DNA of 64,000 nt from Pleurotus ostreatus/Saccharomyces cerevisiae fusant (lineage: Eukaryota > Opisthokonta), in assembly GCA_024196135.1 (NCBI GenBank), contig JAMQCK010000013.1, forward strand, positions 176,042-240,041. The letters run 5' to 3'. Position 1 is the stretch's first letter. The number at the start of each line of letters is the position of its first letter. Made by a program: the position numbers and the translations under genes. Below are positions 56,295 through 64,000 of this stretch, piece by piece. The notes beneath the pieces were generated by a model. That model was not told the DNA's origin. It worked only from the letters and a program-made list of their open reading frames with translations, and ran no database searches.

Positions 56295-57524
56295 TTACCA
56301 GGTGCTCTTAATCGTTTGATCAGCGTGGCAGAGCAATTCCTTGCGCCGCGACGGCTTTCGGAATGGTCCGCTCTTTCCCCTTCGACGTCGGCTGCTCCGG
56401 ATTCCTCGGCGTCGACAGAACCTTGGGCTGCGATGTTGAGGACTTCTTGCGCCCCGACGTTGAGGACGTCTTGCGCCCGACGTTGAGGACGTCTTGCGCC
56501 CCGACATCGACGACCCCTCGCACTTCCCAACGTCCCAAGCCACGTGCTTTGACGCACCTCGAGAGGGATTTCCTCTCGCGCCCTGATAGTGCGGTGGATT
56601 CTCACGAGCGCCTCGATGAGATCCGATTACTTCTGCAATCCAGACCTCGATCCTGCTTGACGAGTGCGAGTACGGCATGCTTGACGAGCCCGAGAAAGCT
56701 CTCCTTGACGAGCCCGAGCAAGCTCTCCTTGACGAGTGCGAGAAAGTTCTACTTGCGTGCGAGCTAATATTGGAGCCAGCGAGGGGCTCGCCGTTGAGCA
56801 GCGAGATCGTGCTGGCGTTGTCGTCGTCGATGAGGGAGCTAGGGTCGTTGACAGAGCCGCCAGCATGGACTTCGAAGCCGCTAGGATTGTCGAGTTTTGG
56901 AGCGCCGCCAGAGACATAGTCGAGAGCGCCTTTCGCACTGTCGAGGCCACCATAATCCTCGCCAAAGTCCCTAACATCCCGGGCAACGCCGCCCGCGGGC
57001 TCGCCATGGCCGCCGCCCTCCCATGCGGGCCAGTCGTGGGGCTCAGAATACTCGTTGAGGTGGGCAGAATACTCGTCGCAGTTCGGCGACGAGCGAGTTA
57101 GGGAATGACTAGCTGGACCGGCTACGTTTCCTCTTGCGGTCGGCTCTTCTCTGGCGGTCGAGTCTCCCATCTCCCTCAAGTCTTCCGTCTCGCTTGAGGC
57201 TCCCGCCGCGCGGAGATCCTCGGTCGCGCTCGAGCCCTCCGAGTCAATCGCGCTCGAGCCCTCCAACTCTATGGCGCTCGAGGCGCCCCTGATACTGAGA
57301 CCCGAGCGCCTCCTCGCCAGGTCCGGCTTGAGCAGCTTCATCTCCCGACGGACGAGGTCCTCGAGGGCGGGCTTGCTCAAGGAGCGGAGGCGACGAGGAT
57401 CTAGGGATCCAGCAACGCGTTTGACAACACGACCAAAGTCTGAGGAGCGAGCACGCCCGGGGTCTAAGTAGTGAGGGCGACCAGGAACTAAGGAGCGCGC
57501 CAGGCGCCTGATAGTGTCCTGCAA
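56295..57524 (-). CDS. Hypothetical Ser-rich protein; C-terminus lies in a minisatellite
   Basis: Open frame beginning MQDTIRRLARSLVPGRPHYL. The frame is open further upstream (to about 57,630) with sensible codons (VLRRLTPRAHLPYFEQRSEV), so the true start may be in an upstream exon. The first part is Arg/Leu-rich; then come SSAIELEGSSAIDSEGSS repeats, an acidic Gly-rich part, and Ser/Arg repeats SHSSRRACSGSSRRAFSGSS. The C-terminus runs through a 24-bp minisatellite that is open in all three minus frames and contains one 23-bp unit, so the C-terminal frame is uncertain. No domain recognised. The gene may be real but fast-evolving, or a chance ORF in repeat DNA. Confidence 0.38.
   Translation of the reverse strand: MQDTIRRLARSLVPGRPHYLDPGRARSSDFGRVVKRVAGSLDPRRLRSLSKPALEDLVRREMKLLKPDLARRRSGLSIRGASSAIELEGSSAIDSEGSSATEDLRAAGASSETEDLREMGDSTAREEPTARGNVAGPASHSLTRSSPNCDEYSAHLNEYSEPHDWPAWEGGGHGEPAGGVARDVRDFGEDYGGLDSAKGALDYVSGGAPKLDNPSGFEVHAGGSVNDPSSLIDDDNASTISLLNGEPLAGSNISSHASRTFSHSSRRACSGSSRRAFSGSSSMPYSHSSSRIEVWIAEVIGSHRGARENPPHYQGARGNPSRGASKHVAWDVGKCEGSSMSGRKTSSTSGARRPQRRGARSPQHRSPRFCRRRGIRSSRRRRGKSGPFRKPSRRKELLCHADQTIKSTW
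56432..56506. repeat. minisatellite, 24-bp unit with one 23-bp copy
   Basis: Three copies containing gttgaggacgtcttgcgccc; the middle one lacks one C, which shifts the frame of any ORF passing through it. Confidence 0.85.
56650..56760. repeat. tandem repeat, about 24-bp unit
   Basis: Repeats of ttgacgagcccgagaaagct with variants; encodes the SSRRAFSGS-type repeats on the minus strand. Confidence 0.75.
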
Positions 57525-57760
57525 AAGTACCTCCGATCTCTGCTCGAAATATGGTAGGTGAGCTCGGGGCGTGAGGCGCCGGAGGACGGGAGAAGCGGGG
57601 CTTCGGAGGAAGAGGCGCTGAACAACAAATGATGGTATGCGTTAGAGGTTGAGACATAATCACCATGAAAGGAGAACGTCGAACCGCGGTGATGGTGGTT
57701 CGCGCGGCGGAGCTGGTCGGACGGGGTGCCGTATGTTTAAGTTAGTGGTCGACGGCATGG

Positions 57761-57864
57761 TGGACAGGCAGGGTGGTCACCTCCTCGACAGGCAGGGTGG
57801 TCACCTCCTCGACAGGAAGTGTGGTCACCTCCTCGATAGTAAGTGTGGTCACCTCCTCGGCAGG
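57761..57864. repeat. minisatellite, 24-bp unit, about 4.3 copies
   Basis: Unit contains gtggtcacctcctcgacagg with single-base variants. Confidence 0.9.
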
Positions 57865-58095
57865 TAGAATGATTGCCTCCGCGAGAGGCGGAGGGTCCGC
57901 TTAACGGACATGTAGAAGAGCAGCGACAGTTGTGGTATATGACCGGGGAGGTCGACGAGTGGTAAGAGGCGTGCCCTGAGGAGGGGATGCGGGACGTCAC
58001 TGAGTAGTCCAAGGATAACGATGGATGATCGGAGGCGTGCCAGGAGGGGATGCGGAGGGTGTCGTCCGGTTGAGTGCCGCGCTTGTGGTCATATC

Positions 58096-58152
58096 TAATG
58101 CGACGCTCGCTGTGCATGGTGCGGCGCTCGTTGGGCGTGATGCGGCGCTCGC
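58096..58152. repeat. short tandem repeat, 23-bp unit
   Basis: Unit resembles tgatgcggcgctcgttgggc and occurs about 2.5 times. Confidence 0.65.
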
Positions 58153-58201
58153 TAGTTTGAGAGCGCACAAAGAGGTCCATGGTGATACAGAAGGGATTCT
58201 G

Positions 58202-58290
58202 TTTGCGGCTGACGAGGAAGTAGGGAGAACGAGGCTGACGAGGAAGTACGGTGGACGAGGCTGACGAGGAAGTACGCCGGTGGACGAGGC
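58202..58290. repeat. tandem repeat, 26-29-bp unit
   Basis: Units share gaggctgacgaggaagtacg with variable spacers; three full copies and one partial. Confidence 0.8.
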
Positions 58291-58390
58291 TGATGCGTTC
58301 TCAGGCTGCGGGCGATGTCAAGTCTACAAACGGGTGAGCCTGGCGCGATCACGGGTGCTCCTGGCGCGATCACGAGTACTGAGGGACGCA

Positions 58391-58476
58391 CGCCCGGGAT
58401 ACGCGAGGGAGACGTCCGGGATACGCGAGAGAGACGTCCGGGATACGCGAGAGAGACGTCCGGGATACGCGAGGGG
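58391..58476. repeat. minisatellite, 22-bp unit, four copies
   Basis: Units share gtccgggatacgcgagagag and are almost identical. The unit is not a multiple of three, which argues against coding function. Confidence 0.88.
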
Positions 58477-58724
58477 GGAAGACCTGACGAGCGTGTAGGC
58501 GCGCGGCGTACTTTGAAGGCGAGCGGCGTGCTTTGAAGTAGAAGGCCAGAAACGCAAACGTACGAGCGCGCAGACGTGCGAGCGGGCAGAAATGCGCAGC
58601 AGTAATGACAGCGCGCCCGAAGGCAAAAAAGACAGCGCGCCCGAAGGAGAGCGCCCAGCTATATAATCCCAGTCAGTACAACAGCTCAAAGCAAGGAAGG
58701 GGTCGCGTACCGGTGTGCTTCTCG

Positions 58725-58785
58725 TATGCTGCACGCCCGGCGCCAAAATGCGGCACGCCCGGCGCCAACATGCGGCACGCCTGGG
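58725..58785. repeat. tandem repeat, 22-bp unit, about 2.7 copies
   Basis: Units share gcacgcccggcgccaa and atgcgg. Confidence 0.75.
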
Positions 58786-60529
58786 TGTCAATCTGATCAC
58801 CACTCGGTCGGGCAGGTATCGCTCATTTAGGCGCTCAATGCACTGTTCTGGCGCTCTCACCCCGTCCACCCTCGTGTAGACGGGTCCGCGCATGGCTGGC
58901 ATCGTCGCGGAGTTCTGACCTCATCAGTAGGAAAGTCTTCCGATCCCATACATATCGCTGAAGTTCTTCCAAACTCCTCATGGCCTCGAGGTATTTTTGC
59001 CGGTTCTTCATAAAGAAACCAAGTACAACGCGACAATGCTGATCTTGCCCATATCGGGATCAATGACCACGGTGACATGGATCTCATATACAGATTTCGA
59101 CGTACCTTTCGAAGTGTGGCGTACGGCTTTCCAAGGTATCGGCTTAGTCTCGGAAGTGTGGCGCATCCGCTCCTTGCTCCGCGTATTCCTTGCTTTTCCG
59201 GTTCTTCCTCGTGTAGACTGCCAGTGCGCGTTACCCATTTGCCCCACGCATGTTGACTCATTTGCCCCAAGCATGTTGACTCATTTGCAAGCGCCGGCGA
59301 GGCAGGAAGTGTGGCGTAGGCGCAGAACTCGGCGAGAGTGATGAGTTTCAGCCGACAAGGACTGTCTCATGGGGCTCGTCGGTCGTCGTCGTCAACGTCA
59401 CGGTCGCCGTCAACGTCACGGTCGCTGGCCGCGGTCAGATCTCTAAGCCCGCGCTCGGGGACGACTTGGATTCACAATTGAGCCAAGACTGGCGAACACC
59501 AAATCGAGCGAAGACTGGCGAACACACCAAAATGGGCGAAGACAAGACGCATCGCGTTCGATTGTTCCGCTTCGGGTACTAGTTCGATTCCGAGCACGTG
59601 TTCGGGTCACACTTGTGGAATGGGAGAGGGATGGGGAATAGAGCAAGGAGTGGGAGAGTGTCAGAGAGATAGTTGTGGAGGTGAAGGCGTACAGGGATGA
59701 GAAGGACAAGTTGTACGCACGAAAAATGGGGTCATCGTCTTGTAGTTTCCTGTGGTTACCGAGAGCGATGAGGCGCAGGGGTTTAGAGATGTAGAGTTTC
59801 TCCGAGATGCGGACATTCCGAGTGCGATGTGCAGCATTTTATAGAGCAACGCTGCGACTTTTGTGCACGGCGACAAGAAGGATGCCAATCGTCACTTCGG
59901 TGGGATGCAGGTCGCCAGACCCGGAGGATGCATGGGACCTCTCGACATGCAGGACTCTTTTATGCCTCTCGTCGGGGGCAGGAGCATGCATACTCCCAAA
60001 GAGACGGGGGGCCATTGTGAACTTCCCATAGGCGGACGTACGTAGGACAAAGCGGCGGAAGGAGCGCAAAAGACCCGACGACGCAGCATGAGGGAGCGGA
60101 GGCAAATACAAAGCAAACGTCCGGTCATCAATGCAAGAAGTAGAGACGGAAGCAAGATCCCTTCGCACTGACCGGTCGGTGCGAATAGTACTGACCTTCC
60201 AAATTTTTGCCTCTTTCCAACATAAAGTTGGCCTGACCCTAGGTGCGTTCCACCTGGTCCTGGAATGCGCCGTCGCAGGGAGCCTGAGGAGAATCGATAT
60301 AGTGCGGCCAGGGAGATTGAAGCAGCGTGTGCTCAACGCACCCATGGCTTGAATATACGTTAGTCCGCGTTGTCGTCCAGGGCGCCCCTGCGTCGCTGCA
60401 CAGGTCGCCTGAATGTTGTCGAGGATCTAGCGCCAGTGTTGTCGTTCACGTCGCATTGCAGATGCTGACATCCATAAGGCTCTGGAGCGTCGAAAGTGCT
60501 CAGAAGCGATGCGGCCTTGTTTTTGTTCC

Positions 60530-60606
60530 GGCGTTAGCGTCGTACCTCCGCCAACGACATCGGCTACGCGTCGTACCTCTACCGACGACATCGGCTGCGC
60601 GTCGCT
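60530..60606. repeat. tandem repeat, 31-bp unit, about 2.4 copies
   Basis: Units share cgacatcggctacgcgtcgt and acctc. Confidence 0.7.
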
Positions 60607-61801
60607 CCCAACGGCGCCCTCGACAGATCGCCCCCGACGACGCCGTCGAGGCGTCGCCTCCACTGAACTCATCGGGCCGTCGCCCTAATCGGTCTCGCAT
60701 GCACGGCGCCTACGCAGAAACGAGGATCCGGAGGACCCAGCTGCGCTCACAGCGCAGCGTGCGGCCAGGATTCCTCTCTTAGTGGCGGGGTGGAGGAAGG
60801 GGGAGGGGCGCGGGACGTCGAGCGTAGGATAATTTAGGTGAGGAGGAGGGGGGAGAGATGGCGAAGGGGGAGTGAGGTCGAAAGGGGAGGTTACGAAGCG
60901 CGGGAGGGGCATAGAATAGAGACGCGACGGGGGCATAGAATAGAGGTGGGGCAAGAGAGAAGTAGACAGAAAGGGCGGAAGTAGATGAAGATGAGGGGAA
61001 GGAATACGAAGGGGAAGAAGGTATACACACCGCTCGACCTGAGCCTTGGTTCTGTTTGCGAAAGGTTTGGGGAGAGCCGGGGCCAAAGAGGGAGCACTGT
61101 CCATGAGGGGAGGAAGAGGGAGAAGAGTATATTGAGGGTTCGTGCGTGCGACTCGGAGGTTCAGCCGTGCGTACAAGGAATGAGCGCGCGTACGAGGATA
61201 AAGGCGCGCGTGCTACTACTAGGACGGCGGACGGTATTCAGGCGGCAGTCTGACAGCGATCTATCAGACAGTAGAGGTAGCCCTACGCGCACCGACGCGT
61301 CCTGGCAGTCGGGTCCCAGGACCCGCTGATTGCCTACGTCATCTGTCATCTTCGGTCCGACCAAGCCGACCCCGCTGGCGCGGCAGGCCGGCAACGACGA
61401 TCATCGCGCCGAGTCCCGCCGTCGAAGCGCGTCGGCTGTCTGTCTGTCTGTCTGTCCTTGACTACATTTACGCTTCTGAAAGTAACCCGCTCGACGCTGC
61501 ACTGTCTGTCCGCCCACACATAACCCTTCCTTCCATCCCAGTACGCGCACTCGGTCCTAGTACACGCGCTCGATCCTTGTACACGCACCCGCTCGTACAC
61601 GCATCTCATACGCGCTGCTAGGCCTGCCTCGCACGCGCGTCCTTTGCTGGGTCTGCTGGTGCGTATCCGTGCTCTCGCGCTCGTACGCGCTGCTAACCCA
61701 TACATGCAGCCCAGCGCTCTCGATAGGCCTACCGTGCGCCTCCAACGCACGCGCCGCAAGCTATCTAATCCACCCTCAACCACCCATCTGCCGCCTCATC
61801 C

Positions 61802-63765
61802 ATGGCCACCGCAAAGATCGGGACGCTGCTCATACGCGTGCGTGTCCTCCCCTCAGCGTCCCTCCTCCCTCACCCGCGCCCACGCATGCTCGCCCCTCAC
61901 TCGCCCCCACGCGTGCTCACTCTCCCTCCCACCTTCCACCTTCCCCTCCTACCCTCACTCACCCCCTCCCACCCCCACACGCATACTCACCCCCCACCCC
62001 AGACCCTCGCCAAACCGATCGCCAACCAGATCAAGGCCCAGGTCAAGCAGCACCCCTCCTTCCGCCGCATCTGCGTCGGCCTCGCCCAGCGCATGCACCG
62101 CACCGAGATGCGCCTGCGCACCAACATCCTCGGTGCTACACGTACGGCTATTCCTCTATCCCTCGTCGCCTCTGTCTTCCATCCCTCGTCGCCTCTGTCT
62201 TCCATCCCTCGTCGCCTCTGTCTTCCATCCCTCGTCGCCTCTGTCTTCCATCACTCTCGTCGCCCCTTCCCTCCACCCGCATTGAGCGCAGATACTAACA
62301 AGAAGAAAGCATCAGTCCCCGTCCGCCCCCTCTCCGAAACGCGCGCGATCGAGAACGGGGCGAACGCCATAGCGGAGGGGTTCCTGTTCGCGGTCGCTGC
62401 GGCGCTGATATTGGGGGAGAGCTGGAGGACGAGTGTGAGGGGGGAGAAGGTGAGGTTTGGGTGTCTTTATTTTTATATGGGGAGAGGGTTGGGTTTTTTT
62501 TCATGTGGGGAGAGTGGGGAGTGGTTTTTTTTATACTTGTGGTGGTAATGGGGGAAGGGTTGGAGAGTGGGCGAAGGGGGGGAAGGGGGAAGATGGTGAT
62601 GGGAGTGGTGATAGGAGAGGGGGGTGGGGGGCGAGTGAGGAGGGAAGGGGTTGGGTGGGAGGAGACGGGAGGGGGCCTCCTTTCTCCCTCTCATCGAGTG
62701 GACGCGCTCCTTCCCCCGCTCACCGAGTGGACGCGCTCCTTCCCCTCTCATCGAGTGGACGCGCTCCTTCCCCTCTCATCGAGTGGACGCGCTCCTTCCC
62801 CTCTCATCGAGTGGACGCGCTCTCGCGTTTCGGGGAGACGGAGGGTCTTTGAGGAGACGGAGGGTCTTTGAGGAGGCGGAGGGCGGTCGCGCGCGTGTGG
62901 GTGGGGGGAGGCGAGAGAAAGGGCCGGGGGGGCGAGGGGGGGAAGGGCGGGACGAGGGGGCAGGGGGGGAGCAGGGGCGAGGAAAAAGGGGGGGAGCAGG
63001 GGCGAGGAAAAAGGGGGGAGGGGCGAATGTGGGGTGGAAGGGGTGGAGGAGGGAGGCGACAAGCCTTCGAGGGGGGGCTGATTCTGGGAGAGGGAGGGCG
63101 GGAGGCGGCGAGGCGATCGCTCTCGTGTTTTGGGGAGGCGAAGGACCCCCCTCTCGTGTTTCGAGGAGACGAGGAGCCCCCTCTCGTGTCCCGAGGAGAC
63201 GAGGACCCCCCTCCCTTGCTTCGGGGAAACGAGGGGGGTTAGCGCGTTGGGGGTGGGGGTGGGGGTGCTCGCGCGCCTGCAGAGCAAACGCAGGGCTTTC
63301 GCGCGCGTGGGGGGTGGGTGGGAGGCGAGAGAAAGGGCAGGCGGGAGGCGAGAGAAAGGGGGGGGAGGAGGGCGGAGGGTCTTCGAGGAGACGGAGGGTG
63401 CTTGCGCGCGTGGGGGCGAAGGGCTTTCGCGCGTCTGGTGGAGGCGCGGGTGCTGGCCGCGTGGAAACGGCGAGACCGTGTCTGCCCGGCCGCCAAACCC
63501 ACTTATCCAACTTTTTTCTAACGGAATCGTATCCAACTTCTTTCTAACGGAATCTTATCCAACTTCTTCCTGACGGAATTTTATCCAACTTCTTTCTGAC
63601 GGAATCTTCTCTCCATCGTACTAACCCCACCCCCCAGCGCCGCGACCTCGTCGACGACGCGCTCGACTCGCTCCGGGACGAGGTGGCCTCGCTCAAATCC
63701 GACGTCGAGCGGGTGCAGGGGACGGTACAGGAGGTGGCGAGGGGCTGGGAGGAGGAGAGGGGGAG
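61802..63765 (+). CDS. OPA3-like mitochondrial protein (3' end beyond window)
   Basis: Mitochondrial membrane-associated protein of the optic atrophy 3 family. Start MATAKIGTLLIR (exon 61802-61837), then exon 62003-62141 with TLAKPIANQIKAQVKQHPSF and ICVGLAQRMHRTEMRLRTN, exon 62310-62449 with RPLSETRAIENGANAIAEGF and FAVAAALILGESWR, and exon 63638-63765 with RRDLVDDALDSLRDEVASLK, a coiled coil. The phases agree. This matches the family in order, including LxLAKPI, the conserved RPLxE and a hydrophobic helix before the C-terminal coil. The last exon ends in phase 2 at donor gtgagt, so at least one more exon follows. All introns are unusual: 165, 168 and 1,188 nt, against about 55 nt elsewhere, and the latter two hold tandem repeats. 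Confidence 0.88.
62158..62258. repeat. intronic minisatellite, 23-bp unit, about 4.4 copies (OPA3-like intron 2)
   Basis: Units are tccctcgtcgcctctgtctt plus cca, nearly perfect. Confidence 0.92.
62687..62822. repeat. intronic minisatellite, 28-29-bp unit, five copies (OPA3-like intron 3)
   Basis: Units contain catcgagtggacgcgctcct; the last three are identical. Confidence 0.92.
62825..62884. repeat. intronic tandem repeat, 19-bp unit
   Basis: Units share gagacggagggtctttgag; three copies. Confidence 0.8.
63118..63238. repeat. intronic tandem repeat, about 31-bp unit, four copies
   Basis: Units begin ctctcgtgtttcgaggagac and end in a C run. Confidence 0.85.
63502..63608. repeat. intronic minisatellite, 26-bp unit, about four copies
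   Basis: Units share tatccaacttctttctaacg and gaat. The array sits just before the acceptor of the coiled-coil exon at 63638. Confidence 0.9.
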
Positions 63766-64000
63766 GTGAGTGCGGTTTGGATTTTTTGCGGTTTTTTGAT
63801 CGTTTGGTTGTGGGTTTCGATATGTGAAGAGTGAAGGGTAGGGGTCGCGGGGAGGGGCAGTGGGTTCGAGGGAGGGTGGTTTTTTTGAGGGAGGGTGTGG
63901 ACGGAGAGATCCGCACTGTGCGCGCGGTTCGGGATTCTGCCATGCGCGCCGTGCCCCTCCCTGTCATGCCCGCTCTCTTCCGCCCTTCCCTTGCCTGCGC
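63766..64000. other. intron or further OPA3-like exons, unresolved
   Basis: It starts at a gtgagt donor. No following exon could be placed with confidence before the window ends. Confidence 0.4.

Larger units (their letters stand above)
57525..61801. other. 4.3-kb minisatellite-rich, gene-poor region
   Basis: No ORF here could be supported as a gene. It contains at least eight unrelated short tandem arrays (the clearest are listed separately), plus a TGTC microsatellite at about 61,436-61,456 and purine-rich tracts at 60,780-60,980. One minus-strand frame at 59,440-59,830 (including RISEKLYISKPLRLIALGN) looks somewhat protein-like but has no start or family support. Confidence 0.55.

Noticed and set aside
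58324..58902. 192-codon minus ORF
   Set aside because: It is mostly made of 22-bp repeat translations; the unit is not a multiple of three and no motif is visible.
59443..59830. Minus-strand frame with RISEKLYISKPLRLIALGN
   Set aside because: It looks protein-like and has a TATA-like word upstream near 59,950, but no start codon, splice partner or family could be assigned.
59839..60345. 168-codon minus ORF
   Set aside because: No signal, domain or splice support; it lies in the minisatellite-rich region.
62651..63547. 298-codon plus-strand ORF and overlapping long minus ORFs
   Set aside because: They read through the minisatellites of the large OPA3-like intron; the composition is pure repeat and the flanking exons are clear.
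1..64000. Secondary-metabolite cluster
   Set aside because: The SDR, epimerase-like and ASST-like genes are not accompanied by a synthase, terpene cyclase, P450 or dedicated regulator.

Overview
The window looks like nuclear DNA of a filamentous basidiomycete, most likely an Agaricomycete of the polypore type. Coding exons are GC-rich and broken by many short introns of about 45-60 nt with GTRNGT donors. The gene set is also fungal and basidiomycete-like: an intersectin/Pan1-type protein fused to a RhoGEF, a DUF6697-like protein, a GH5_12-type glycosidase, secreted arylsulfotransferase-like proteins and DUF7330-like proteins. No rRNA, convincing tRNA, CRISPR array or autonomous transposon was seen. 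CDS coordinates run from start codon to stop codon and include introns, which were placed by hand from splice signals and reading-frame continuity.

Layout. 0-7 kb: the 3' end of an unknown gene, a Dip5-like amino-acid permease (-), an ING-family PHD protein (+) and a small secreted protein (-). 7-17 kb: a secreted S10 serine carboxypeptidase (+), a protein with seven 11-residue LFGKP repeats (-), a gene-poor stretch with a 176-bp inverted-repeat element, and a secreted class-3 lipase homologue whose catalytic serine codon reads glycine (+). 17-33 kb: NAP1 histone chaperone, a short-chain dehydrogenase, two tandem arylsulfotransferase-like secreted proteins, a DUF6914-like protein, a DUF6697-like protein, a small single-pass membrane protein, and an NAD(P)-binding epimerase/NmrA-like protein (-). 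33-43 kb: two DUF7330-like genes flanking a GH5_12-type glycosidase, a homeodomain protein and two tiny spliced ORFs. 43-52 kb: a very large intersectin (Cin1-like) gene (-) and a short basic unknown protein (-). 52-64 kb: a Ser/Pro-rich coiled-coil protein (-), a Tc1/mariner-like MITE, then a gene-poor stretch of many different minisatellites (about 56-61.7 kb), and finally an OPA3-like mitochondrial protein whose introns are swollen by tandem repeats; it runs off the right edge.

The genes do not form an obvious biosynthetic cluster. Functional groups that can be named are secreted or wall-related enzymes (carboxypeptidase, lipase-like, arylsulfotransferase-like pair, possibly the glycosidase), chromatin factors (ING, NAP1, homeodomain) and endocytosis/actin signalling (the intersectin). 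The most unusual observations are the lipase pseudoenzyme, the 11-residue repeat protein, the minisatellite-inflated OPA3 gene with the neighbouring minisatellite field, and two small inverted-repeat elements.
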